DNA of 64,000 nt from Diplonema japonicum (Eukaryota > Euglenozoa > Diplonemea > Diplonemida > Diplonemidae). This document shows, in pieces, positions 19,300 to 29,569 of the stretch. The notes below the pieces were generated by a model. That model did not search any database and was not told where the DNA came from. It saw nothing but the letters and a program-made list of their open reading frames with translations. Both the position numbers and the translations under genes were made by a program. Position 1 is the first letter of the stretch; every line of letters begins with the position of its first letter. The stretch is from positions 310,001 to 374,000 of the forward strand of contig OZ025743.1 in NCBI GenBank assembly GCA_964019335.1, given 5' to 3'.

Positions 19300-20452
19300 T
19301 TTTTTTTTTTAAATATAAATTTCCTAGCGGAATAAAAAGAGTTTCTTTTTGAGGCCGCAAAAAAAAAAAAAAAAAAAAAAAAGTAACGGGAAAATGGGAC
19401 TAATGGAAAGAGGGGGCGGGGAAGAGTTTGAGGGGTGGGAAGAATGAATGGGGGGGGGGGGGGGGTGAGATAAGCTGTTTTTTTTTTTTGGCGTGGAATT
19501 CAGGGTAGGGAGAAATAAAAAAGGGGACAGTTGGAGGGGGGGGTAGGGAGGAAAAAAAAAGAATTGGCGAACCAGAAGGGGGGTGGGGGGGAGTAGGTGG
19601 AATAATTTATTTTCTTCTTCTCTTGATGCTCACAAGCTTCTCTCTCTCTCTCTCTTTTCTTTTTCCTTTCTTTTTTTTTTTCCACTGGCCACAGTAAAAA
19701 TTTTTTTTATATATCTTGCTGTTCATTAACCATAGTTAAAACACAAAGCACCGGAAGGGGGGTAGGGGGGGGGGGGTGAAATCACATTACTAACATCTCA
19801 CTTCTTCTTCTTATTTTTTTTTTTTTCCCCTCGCCGATTATACCCGCCCAATCTACAGGCAAGGAGGGGGAGACAAGGAGTAAAAGCATCAATTCTGTCC
19901 CCACCCCCCCCTCCACTTTTTTTTTTTCTTTTTTTCCCCCCAGTTGCTCTCTACAAATTGCGAAACTTCTCTTCGTCACAAAAAAAGGGAAAGTCATGTG
20001 GCTAGAATTCGGTGCTTTTTTTTTTTTTTTCTCTTCCTTGAGGGACGGGGAGAAAGAAAGTTGTTCTTAAAAAAAATAAAAATAAAAATGGAAAGACAAA
20101 GAAGAAGAAAAAAACAATGAAGGGGAGGAGAGGGGAAAAAAAAAAAAAAAGAAAAGAAAAGAAAAAAAAAAACAGATAACCCAACACACACCATATCTCA
20201 AAAAAAAAGAGAAAAAAAAAAGGAGAAAAAAAGAATTAAACCCAACGGTCCTGTCCTGTGTCTATCATATCGAAATGGTGGGGGGTTTCCGTGGGCCAGC
20301 AATGCCGCCCACCTCGGCCCACAAAAATAGAGAAATGTTGCCTAGTCACCTGGCGGGGGGGGGGTCTTAGAGATATGGTGAGTGGAAAGAAAGGAAAAAA
20401 AAAATCTTTGATTTCTTTTATTTCATCAAACCCCTATTTTTTTTTTTGGTTT

Positions 20453-20487
<35 letters not shown>

Positions 20488-21651
20488 CCCTTCTGTCCTC
20501 CCCCTGTCTTCTCTGAAACTAAGGGCATGCCACAGTGGAATCTCCTCAGGACTGCACTCCAAACCCAAGATGAAGAAGAGCCACCGTTTCTTCCATCCGG
20601 CACCAGTTGACTCCTGGGGGGGAAAGGGGGGAGGTCGAAGAGAGAAAAGCAAGGGGGTGAATTGACGGGGTAAAAAAAGAGAAGAAAAAAAAAAGAAGAA
20701 AAGCACCAATCGTAGTGAAATTTATAAGCTTTTTTTTTCCCCCTTTCCCATATTTAAAAAGAAAAAAAAAAGCAACGAAAGAACCCAAGTTACAATTCAC
20801 CTTTCAGTTTTTTTTTTTTTTTTTTTTTTTTTTCCTTTTTTTTTTCTTCTTTCTTCACACTAAATCTGCAGGGCAGTGTGGGGGGGGGGGGGGGGGGTCA
20901 ATAACCCGGAGAAGCTTCACATTTCTGATTTGCTAAATTTGACCCCCTCCCGGGAGGAGGTACTGGAACGAAATGTTTTTTTTTCTTTTCTTTTCTTTTT
21001 TTTTTCCCCCGCACATTTTCGCATTTTTCAGAGCTGATCCAAAACTTTTTTTTTTCGCAAAAACACGATTCGTATTTTTTTTTTTTTTTTTTTTTTTCGC
21101 ACATTTTTCGCATTGCGAAAAAAAGAAAAAAGAAAAAAAAAAAAAAAAAAAATGCGGGAAAAAAATAGCCACTTTTTTTTTTTAATGGCAGAAAACTGCC
21201 AATTTCTATTTTTGCACTTGGATTTTTTTTTTTTTTTTTTTTTTTTTTTGTTGCAACATTTTCCTAAGACCGTAAGCGAAAATATGCGAAAATTTTGATC
21301 CGAAAAAACGAATTCGTTTTGCGAAGGGCAAGGGTAAAGGGGGCTGGCCCACTCCACCATTTTTTTTTTTCTTCTTCTTCTTCTTCTTGCTACCTCCTTT
21401 CTCTTTCTTCCTTTCCTATTTCTTTTTTTTTTCTCTTTTTCCTTCCTCTCCCCATCCGAACCTTTAAACGGGAATTCTTTTTTTTTTTCTCTTTTTTTTT
21501 TTTTTTATGCAACCTTTGCGTTTGAAGAACAAACAAAAAAAAAAAGACTCACAACATAAATAAAAAGGGGGGGGGGGGAGCGAGATAACACAAAGAAAAA
21601 AAAAAATTGAGCTAAACATTTTTTTTTTTTTTCCACCCTCCTTTCCCCCGC
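19300..21651. other. Long homopolymer-rich intergenic region
   Basis: About 2.35 kb dominated by A, T and G runs of 10-30 bases (for example T at about 20455-20487, G at about 20880-20897, T at about 21071-21097). A short unique island near 20520-20620 has no supported coding frame. No gene recognised. Confidence 0.65.
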
Positions 21652-21920
21652 TTACGATTTACAGCAACCTTCCTTTTTGGCTGGGGCAGTCTGGGGAGCA
21701 CCTTCGTCGTCGTCAATTCTGACGATTCGCTTGCCAGTCTTGCTAGGGGTCCTGCTCGCTTTCGCTTTTCCCATCGGTGCTTGGCTCCCACGAGTAGCCA
21801 TCATGTCCTTGGTTAATGTAAGGAAACAGTCCGCAACACCCTTCCCACTTTTGGCAGAGGTGTAGATGTGGGTAGCATCGAGATCTTTACAATATTGCAA
21901 GACCATCGCTTCGTCGACCT

Positions 21921-21953
<33 letters not shown>

Positions 21954-22340
21954 CCACACCTGTCTTCGGCTTTGTAAGTCACACTTGTTGCCAGCAACAC
22001 AGATCTGGATGTCCTCACCAACCATTTTCCTCAACTCTCTCACCCACGTTTTTACTTTGTCAAATGTGTCAGCATCAGTGATATCATACACCAAAAGCGC
22101 ACCATTCGCATCTCTATAATAAATCGGTCCCAGTGCGCGGAACCTCTCCTGTCCTGCTGTATCCCAGATCGCGATATTGGCCACCTTATCGTCGACATGT
22201 ATTTTCTTGGAGGAGTACATATTCGCCTGAACCGTGCTCTTCTGCTTATCATCGAACTCATCCAACACGTACCTCCTCACAAGCGATGTCTTCCCCACAC
22301 GCCCTTCCCCTAGCAAGACGATTTTGAACTTATCCGCCAT
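21652..22340 (-). CDS. Rab21-like small GTPase (two exons)
   Basis: Spliced as 22340-21960 and 21918-21652, giving 215 residues. The 41-bp intron 21919-21959 (GTGTGG, an A-run, CCTAG) lies in phase 0 between SRRQ and VDEAM; without its removal the frame reads into polylysine. GTPase motifs: G1 GEGRVGKT, G3 WDTAGQERF, G4 NKCD, G5 TSAK. The effector region STVQANMYSSKK followed by NIAIWDTAGQERFRALGPIY resembles Rab21. The C-terminus GCCKS supplies a double-cysteine prenylation site. Expected: endosomal trafficking and integrity. The start MADKFK was chosen because sequence upstream in the same frame is only low complexity. Confidence 0.93.
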
Positions 22341-22645
22341 TTTTTTTTTATTATAAATATATATATTTTTTTTTGTTGACCTCCTCCCTCCTCCCCTCCG
22401 CGCTTTCTTTTTTTTTTTCATTTAATTTTGTAAAGTTACATGAGGAAATTCCTAAAGAGCCATAAAAATCAGAAATCACTTTACCGTTCACGAGTAAAAA
22501 TAAAGTGAAGAATAAAAAATCAGGTAATAGGCCGAAATTTGGCTTAAGAAAAGTGCTGTAAAAATCAGGTAAAATCTGATTTTTTACTCTGAGCAATTTT
22601 CGGGCTTTTTCGGTATTCGTCTTCATTTTTTGCATCTGGTGGCCG

Positions 22646-22729
22646 CTGACACCGCCATAGGTCAGTGGTCAGGACCCTTGGCCAGGGTTTCAGGGGTCGA
22701 GGGTTCAAACCCCGAGGGACCGTTTTTTT
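22646..22729 (+). ncRNA. tRNA-like Pol III cassette (A box, B box, T7)
   Basis: An A-box-like TAGGTCAGTGG (about 22658-22668), a B-box-like GGGTTCAAACCCC (22700-22713) and a T7 run (22723-22729) have tRNA-like spacing. A cloverleaf is poor: no acceptor stem pairs and the T stem has only three good pairs. So this is a tRNA-derived promoter or SINE head rather than a working tRNA. Confidence 0.4.
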
Positions 22730-22744
22730 GACCCCGATTTTATC

Positions 22745-22826
22745 GAAAAAGTTCGGGGTCCAGGATTTGATCTGGCGTCTCCAGGAGACGAGTGCGGCGA
22801 CATAACCACTGGGCTACGGCATGTTG
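22745..22826 (-). ncRNA. Second tRNA-like Pol III cassette, opposite strand
   Basis: Reading the minus strand from about 22826: A box TAGCCCAGTGG, a strong hairpin CGTCTC/GAGACG, B-box-like AGATCAAATCC, then T5. It converges on the preceding cassette, separated by a hairpin GACCCCGA/TCGGGGTC at 22730-22760. No acceptor stem, so not a functional tRNA. Confidence 0.4.
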
Positions 22827-23585
22827 CGTTTTTACAAACGTCGCTCGACACATACATTAATCGCCTCGCAAAATATGAGACGAAACTCAACCAACCCAAA
22901 CCACAGTCAGGTATCTGAGGCAAAAAAAACAGTCAAGCATCCGAGACAAAAGAGGAGCAGCATCACACCTGAGGCTGGCAAATGCCGAAAATTACACTGG
23001 CCATGCATACAGGCGTTCTTTTGCACAATACCTTGTTGATGAAGGAAGTCAGACCTGATCAAGCCCCCGCACAAAACCAGCAGTTTCTGAAGAGCGATGA
23101 TCAAGTGCCGACACAAATTACACAAAACCTACAGAATTCTGTCAATTTGACATCGCCTTCTCAGGCAGTCAGGCTTAGTCTTGACATCAGTGTGAACATT
23201 TCGCAGAAGTGAACATCAAGGGTTCATAGTGTCCGAAATTTCCTCATTTAACTTTACAAAAATTAAATAAAATATCATATTAAATAAAAATCAGCCAGAT
23301 TTTTATTTAATAAATAGTTTTTTTTTTTTTTTTTTTTTTTTTTATACATATTTTATGGACGATAGGGGGAGAAAAAAAAAAAAAAAAGGTGGGGTCGGGG
23401 GGGAAAGGGTAATATTGGCCAGACTAACGTGGAAGAAGGAATGGAGAAGGGGGGGGGGGGGGGGGAAAGAAAAAATATAGGAAATACCGTCGCTGTAAAT
23501 TAGGTTTCCGGGTGTTTTAATTAACATTCCTAGCGTTGTAGGAAGAAGAAAGGTAAAAAAGAAGGGAATGCGAATCTAATTCCAG

Positions 23586-23882
23586 CCGAATCTTTTCAAC
23601 GTCAAGGTGACAAGTCGAACAAAGCTCCAAGTGTGCCATAAATCAAACGACATTGGAGTGGGTTCTAACCTGTGTGGCACCACCTCATCTTTTTCTTTTA
23701 TGTTACCCCTGTTTTGAAAGGGTCTGTTCGTTCCTGGATGACTGTCGCTCGCCGCATGGTTTGCCTTATTCCCGTCTCTCCGCCGAGCTCCGTCACCCTG
23801 ACACAGACTTTTACCTGAAATAACTCGCTTAAGGGGAGGTGTCGTTACGCACCTAGACCCGGACAAAGGTCTTGCTGCCCCT
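23586..23882 (-). repeat. Dispersed repeat, copy B (about 300 bp)
   Basis: One end has AACGTCAAGGTGACAAGTCG (plus strand, about 23599-23618), the other TAGACCCGG then AAAGGTCTTGCTG (about 23854-23878). The ends match copy A, and the first end matches copy C. The internal ~230 bp has no ORF. Probably a SINE or other short non-autonomous repeat. Confidence 0.6.
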
Positions 23883-24649
23883 TAAAAAAGGAGAGGAAGA
23901 AAAGGAAAAGAATTCCATAGGTCAGACTGAAGAGGGAGGAGGGAGGGGGGGATATAAGGGATAGCAAGATAATCATGATAATCATGATAATTTTACTCAA
24001 AAAAAAAAAAGGGCACTGCCCGATTTCTCCTTTTCTCATCAAACTTATGAAGTCCTAAGTGCACCATTAAAGGCCCATACATGAGATCGGGGTGAATGTA
24101 GTGTATCAGGAACAGAGAAAGGGATGAGGCAACGAATGCATGGTGGTTCTTTTTTTTTTTTCTTAGATTATCGTATACATACTCCTTTTTTTTTTCTTTC
24201 ATTGAGAAAGGAAAAAAAAAAGGGAGGGGGGAAAGGTAAACTATAGGGACAAGGGGGAAACTCTGGATTGTAGACAGAACAACATCAATACTTTAAAGAA
24301 AGAAGAAGAAAAAAAAAGAGGTAAGGAAAGGCTTTTTTTTTTTTTCCGGCCGTCATATCCTTGCAGGCACAGCACTCTTTATTTCTTCTTTTTTTTCGCA
24401 AACTCACAAAACAATGGGGAAAATAAAATAGGGGGGGAAAGGAAGGAAGCTGAAAAGTTGGTTGTCAATCTTTTTCTTTTTTTTTTTTTTAAATTTTTTT
24501 TGTTCTTGTACTGTTTCTTTCTTTCGTTTCTTCTTTCTTTTGTATCAAGATTTTCTTTTTTTAAAAAAGGGAGGAATATAGAAAAAGTCCACAACTGCTG
24601 CTTCTCGTCTCGATAATTGGGGGGGAGGGAGGGGGAGGGGGGGAGGTTT
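23883..24649. other. Intergenic, no gene seen
   Basis: A/T- and G-run-rich sequence with a small AATCATGATAATCATGATAA tandem at about 23971-23990. No supported coding frame. Confidence 0.6.
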
Positions 24650-24855
24650 TCAGATAATTTCCCAAGCACTGTCTTTATCAAACTCACAGTATCCTTGCCA
24701 TCGAGCCTTCGGGCTTTGCGCTCCATCCTTGCAGGATGCCATGCTCACCACAAGATGTCGCTGCCCCGTAGCACCACAGAACGGCCCAGACCTCACCGAC
24801 TTCCCACAATGCGCACAGTGGATAGTATTGTTTAAGATGAAGTAGCTGGCAGGGT

Positions 24856-24859
<4 letters not shown>
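24650..24859 (-). CDS. Small zinc-binding protein (hypothetical)
   Basis: 69 residues, MDPASYFILNN at the start and stop TGA at 24650. It contains IHCAHCGKSVRSGPFC, a CxxC plus downstream Cys suggesting one zinc site, with a further Cys pair in SMASCKDG and GYCEFDKD. Composition is coding-like in an otherwise homopolymer-rich region. About 34 A residues abut the ATG on the coding strand, as at neighbouring genes. Function not recognised. Confidence 0.6.
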
Positions 24860-24895
<36 letters not shown>

Positions 24896-25105
24896 TTTCC
24901 CCCTTTGATTCCAATAGTTGTGACGAGAAGTACAAAAAAAAAAAAAAAAAAAAAAGAAAGAAAGAAAAAGAAAAAGAAAAAGAAAGAAAAACCATAATTA
25001 GCTAGAGAAAGAAGGAAAAAAAAAAAAAAGAAACTATTCTTTTAAGGTATGCGTTTTTGCGCTCACCGGCCGCACTGCGCTTAAAGAAAAAAAAAAAGGA
25101 AATCA

Positions 25106-25990
25106 TCACGCAGAACACATCCCTTCAATCTCAACCCTGAGCTTCGCCCCAGCAGAGTTACCCCGTGGGAGCGCAGTTAGAGCCTCCAACGCATCCTTGT
25201 ATCTCCCCAACTGTCTGCAGCAAACCGCTTTCCTATACAAAGACTTCTCATGCGAAGGGGTTAAAGACAGCGCTTCCTCCGCGGCAGCTAAGGCTTCACT
25301 GTACTGATTTGAGGAAACGAAGGCTTGGGACAGGTTAGAGGCAATGGTTGTGGCGAGATCCTTGACCTTCTGCCCCATGCTGGGGGACATTACGGGGATG
25401 GCTGAGATGCAAGATGCGACGCACGTCTGCGCAGAAAGGTATATTTTTATAGCCTCCTTCAGATTGCCTTTTTTCAATGCCTTATTGCCGTCCTCTTTCA
25501 AGGTATGAGACGTGTTGAAGCGGTATGCGGTGCGCTGTTTGAGGTCCTTTCCACGATCTTCAAGTTCCCTGTCTAGGTCGTATTCCTCTCTGTCCTTTTT
25601 GTAGTTCACACAGTCGACATTTATCACCTCCTTAGTCCCGCTTACCATAGACGGTGCTTCCTCTGGGTCGTGCATGTCCTCGTTCTCAAGGTTCAGTAGT
25701 TCTTTGTCTGCATCGAAGCTGTCCCACTCCTTGAAGGTCCTCGTTGTGGTTGCGGGTTTCGTGTTTGTTGTTATTTTTTCTTTTTTCTCTTGAACAGGTT
25801 CTTCCACCGCGTCATGGTAGCCCCAGTTTTTTCTTATCTGGCGGACCTCTTCTTCCGAACCTTTCAGGGCGTCAAGGGAGCTTTCTGTTACGTTGGTTCT
25901 CCTCAACCCCGTGGTGGTGGTGGTGGGGCCTTCGTCGTCGCTGCATTCTATTGAATCCCATTTGGAGTAGGCTGCTGAAAGGTTTGACAT
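25106..25990 (-). CDS. TPR protein, SPAG1/RPAP3-like arrangement
   Basis: 294 residues from MSNLSAAYSKWDSIECSDDE. An upstream in-frame ATG at 26029 would add only a lysine-rich stretch, so the later start is preferred. The acidic N-terminal SKWDSIECSDDE motif resembles co-chaperone-type TPR proteins. Three TPR-like helix pairs lie at about 168-285: LKEDGNKALKKGNLKEAIKI, then NLSQAFVSSNQYSEALAAAE, then SLYRKAVCCRQLGRYKDALE. Expected role: Hsp70/Hsp90-linked assembly, possibly of axonemal dynein or other complexes; this is inferred from layout only. Confidence 0.75.
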   Translation of the reverse strand: MSNLSAAYSKWDSIECSDDEGPTTTTTGLRRTNVTESSLDALKGSEEEVRQIRKNWGYHDAVEEPVQEKKEKITTNTKPATTTRTFKEWDSFDADKELLNLENEDMHDPEEAPSMVSGTKEVINVDCVNYKKDREEYDLDRELEDRGKDLKQRTAYRFNTSHTLKEDGNKALKKGNLKEAIKIYLSAQTCVASCISAIPVMSPSMGQKVKDLATTIASNLSQAFVSSNQYSEALAAAEEALSLTPSHEKSLYRKAVCCRQLGRYKDALEALTALPRGNSAGAKLRVEIEGMCSA

Positions 25991-26744
25991 CGTTTCTTTT
26001 TTTTTTTTTCCTTTTGTTTTTTTTTTCATTTTTTTCTTCCAGGTAACAGAGGGGGGGGGGGGGGGGGGGGGGAAGAGGAACGTAATTCTTCTTCTTTTTT
26101 ATTTCTCCACACTTTTTTTTGTTTTGTTTTTTTTTTTTCCTTCGAGCATCCTTTTAACTTAAAAAAGGTATGTAACTGGGGGGGGAGGGGAGGGGGGGAA
26201 ATATTGGGGGGGGAAAGGAGGGGTCGGTACAAGTGGGGGGGGGGGGGGGCAAAGGAATGTTTGTGCAAACACTCATTGGTGAGTGGGGGGGGGGGGGGGT
26301 GAGGGGGTTGCCTGCATATTTTGTAGGTTTCCGCAACGCTGTCCCACTTCCTTCTTGTGAAGGAAGAGACCCAGACCTTTCTCCCTCTCTCTCTCTTTCT
26401 TTTGCACGCGCTTGTGAGTGTGTTCTTTTTTTTTTTTTCTCGGATCTTTTTTTCTTCTTTTTTTTTTCGGGAAATCGCAGGAAGTGGTTTTGGGAGGGAA
26501 GAAGGGGGGGGAGCACAGTACATACAAATGGATAAAGGAATATAAAAAAGAAAAAAAGAAGAAAAAAATATGAGAATAGCGCTTTGTGGGGGGTGGTGGG
26601 GGTACGAGGGAACAACAACTGCATATAAAAAAAAATGAACCATTTATATAGTACAATCTCTCTGTCTCTCTCTTTTCTCTCTCTCTTTCCCCCCCGTCCC
26701 ACTTTCTCATCAATTCGACAGTCGGCCTACAATATTACTTGTAT
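25991..26744. other. Intergenic, homopolymer-rich
   Basis: Several long G-runs (about 26051-26072, 26236-26249, 26286-26299), which are C-runs on the coding strand, plus T runs. No supported gene; open frames are low complexity. Confidence 0.6.
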
Positions 26745-26799
26745 TTAAAAAAAAAAAAAAATCGTCATACCCAAAGAATCGATGGTGGGTGCGGTGAAC

Positions 26800-27027
26800 T
26801 CAGAAGACCTCCTCGGTGAAGGTGTGGCCGCAGATTGGAAGGCCACAGGGCGTGTGGGCCTGTTGTGTTTTTTTTTTTTTTTTCTTTTTTCTTTTTTTTT
26901 TTCCACCTTCCGAACACATACTTCCCCCCGTTTATCGCCACCCTGCCGTAGCCAAGCTGGAGAACCATTGAGCGGAACCTCATTTCATCGTTTAGAGGCT
27001 GTGACTGTGTGTGCAAACCGTGCAGCT

Positions 27028-27063
<36 letters not shown>

Positions 27064-29370
27064 CCATACCCCCTTCAGCTGTGCCTCAAGCACGCACATC
27101 CTGTTGTCTAGGAAAAGCTGCAACGCTTCATTACGCATCACGATGTCCTCCATGTCGGCAAGCCTTTGTTCCCTTTTCAAAGCCCGGTCCTCCCTGTCCT
27201 GCAGCGCCTTCGATTTATTCTGCTTCGAGTACACAAGCTCCTGTTTCATGTCTTCCCGCTCCTTCTGCCCGAGGTTCAGCTGGTCAGTTAAACGTTGCTT
27301 CTTACTTTTTTCAGTATCGATTCTCCTCACAGTGTCGCTGATGCGCGTCAGGGCTCGTTCCGCCTGGGATGTCTTAGAGCGTTCCATGCCTGAGATCCTG
27401 ATGCGGAGCTCGGAAACTTTCTCGATAAGCAAGTTGTTAGCAGACATGCATTCCTCGTTGTTCTTGCGAATGGCATCTGCTTCTGCTTGTCGTTCCTGCA
27501 CTCCGGTTGACATTTCCATTTCTTCTGCTTTTAGGCGAAAGTACTCTATCTGAGACTCCATGGCGCTTTGTCTTGCCTTTGCTGTTTCGTACTCCGTTGT
27601 TGCTGTGTGCAGCTGGTCTTCCATCTCTTTGGTTGCATCTGTGAGCTGTTTCACCTCCGCCTCGATTTCGTCCGTTGAGATTTTGTTTTTCCCTAAGACA
27701 AATGCTTTGTTGAAGGCGAGCGCGAATTTTTTTCTGTTGAGAAGTGTGACGTCGGTTTTCAGCTGTGCTTCCTTTTCAACAGACACGATTTTTGCTTCTT
27801 CCAGTTCTGCTTTAGCCCTCATCTGCTCTTCTAGTTTCATGTCTGCTAGCTTTTTGCTCACAGACACCTTTCGTTGCAGAGTCATGACGCGCTCCATTTC
27901 TTGTTCCGCCATTTTGTGTTCCTCGTCGACAATTGCCTTCTCGTCCTCGACACCGTCTAGGTCAATCATTTCTTTTTCGATCTCTTTTCTTTTAATCAGT
28001 GCGGCGGCGACGGACTCCCTTCTCACCTCCATCATCCGTTTCTCGTCCTCGGCCCTGTCCAAATGCTTCTGGAACTCTTCCTCCTTCCTTTGCAGCTCGT
28101 CCTTCATGTCCTCGTACTCTGCTGATTCCGGATCGTCGTCAATAAGCTGCTGTCGGAGGGCTGCGATCTCCGCTGCAAAATGCCCTACCTGCACCGTCGA
28201 TTTCTGCTCGTTCTTCCTCACCGTGTTGACAATGGATTTTGCCTTCATCGCGTACCGCAGTGTGTTGCAAGTGTCTTCTCTGTTCATTTCGGAGGGGGAG
28301 ATGGTTGCAAGCATCATGGTGTTGCTGTTCCCTCCCAGCGACTCTGACAGGATATACGTTAACAGTGAGTCTCTGTATGGAGGGATCACCTTGTTCTTCG
28401 ATGTTGAGTTCTGGATCAGAGCATCGATGACCCTGCGAAGGGTTGTCAGCGATAAGTTGATCCGCGTGGCCTCCACAAGCGTCGCACCTTGCGCGCCGGA
28501 AGCAGTGATACGTTCTGATCCTGCCAAGTCGACGATGTTGATGTGCGAGTACCTAGTGATCCCTTTTCCTGTGTTCGTTGCGGTGATGCACAGTTGGAAG
28601 ATGGCGTGGGATCTCGAACTGGTCGCGTTCATCTTTGTCTCCGCAGTGGCACGATGCTCCATCCCGAACTTCATGACCTTCTTCACCTTCTCTGCGGTGG
28701 TTACGCCTTGTTCCTTGCCGAGCCTCAAGAGGCCGTCTACGTACACACCGACGAGCTTTGACTGTCTCACCTTCAGATCCTTGTAGTCCTTGGCACCTTT
28801 GGGTGACGAGGGTTTCGCGGTGGATTTCCGTTTCTTGTCCTTCGGGCTGGATACACCGATCTCCACGAGCAAATCCTTGACTTTTTCGTTGTAGATTTCC
28901 ATGAAGGAGAGGGTGACCTCGTACTTCCACCCACGCCTGTTGGCTTTCTCCAGTTTTTCGAACAGCCTGTCTACAAGACGGGGTGCGATACCCGGGTCGT
29001 TGGGGGCTCCAAGCATGGTGTAGGTTTTACCGGAACCCGTCTGGCCGTAGGCGAAGATGCACGTGTGGTACCCTTCAAGAGCAGACTCGACTGCAGGGGC
29101 GCCCATTGCGTTGAACACCATTTCCTGATCGGCGAAGGGTTTGGAACAGATCTGCTTCTGCTTCTCGGGGATGCTCCAGAAGGTGGTGCCGTACACGAAG
29201 GAGTCCGCGATGCTGCCGTCCTCAGCCAGCACGTCGACCTTTGGCTGGTCCGGGTGCATGTACACGATGGACATCGGATAGTCGTCCTCTTTGCATTTCG
29301 CCCTTTCCCTCCCGTTGAAGGGCCTCACCCTCACCAGCACTCGCACCGCCTCATTGTGTTCTTCAGGCAT
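26800..29370 (-). CDS. Kinesin, N-terminal motor, with small introns near the 3' end
   Basis: Motor domain at residues 1-390: P-loop GQTGSGKT (109-116), switch I SSRSHAIF, switch II DLAGSE; a long coiled coil follows at about 400-750. Exon 1 is 29370-27070. Intron 27026-27069 (GTATGG, A-run, CAG, 44 bp) joins EAQLKG to LHGLHTQSQ in frame. A second intron, 26860-26906 (GTGG, A-rich, CAACAG, 47 bp), is likely. After it, the splice-consistent frame ends at TAA 26745 with a poly-Phe tail. A more protein-like frame (AHTPCGLPICGHTF) ends at TGA 26800-26802 and would need a one-base change in the G6 run of exon 2, so the C-terminus is uncertain. ATP-driven microtubule motor; layout resembles kinesin-3 but the subfamily is not settled. 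Confidence 0.85.
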
Positions 29371-29541
29371 CTTCCTTTTTTTTTCTCGCTTGTTTTTTTA
29401 GTCAGTATAAAATAAAAAAAAAACTTTTTTCTCCTCCTCCTCCCTCCCAACTTTTCTCCTAGATGATTGTGTTTGTCTTCTCAAAACGAAAAAAGAAAAT
29501 AACATTTCTACAACAGTATGCTTAATCTAAACATCTAAAAG

Positions 29542-29567
29542 TGTGTGTGTGTGTGTGTGTGTGTGTG
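29542..29567. repeat. GT dinucleotide repeat
   Basis: About 13 GT units immediately downstream of the 29570-32635 gene's stop. Confidence 0.9.
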
Positions 29568-29569
29568 CT

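Larger units (their letters stand above)
22419..23270. mobile_element. Inverted-repeat element carrying tRNA-like cassettes
   Basis: The 31-bp block at 22419-22450 and the reverse complement of 23237-23268 match with one mismatch and one single-base indel (ATTTAATTTT, GTAAAGTTA, ATGAGGAAATT). They enclose about 790 bp without a supported ORF. Inside are two tRNA-like Pol III promoter units in opposite orientation (listed separately). Probably a non-autonomous DNA transposon with an embedded SINE or tRNA-derived cargo. Confidence 0.65.

Noticed and set aside
20001-21525. Multiple short Lys- or Phe-rich open frames
   Set aside because: Translations of A/T homopolymers without protein-like composition.
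22646-22826. Functional tRNA genes
   Set aside because: A and B boxes are good but acceptor stems do not pair and T stems are weak, so they were kept only as tRNA-like cassettes.
27560-28786. 408-residue plus-strand open frame
   Set aside because: Antisense shadow of the kinesin coiled coil and motor.
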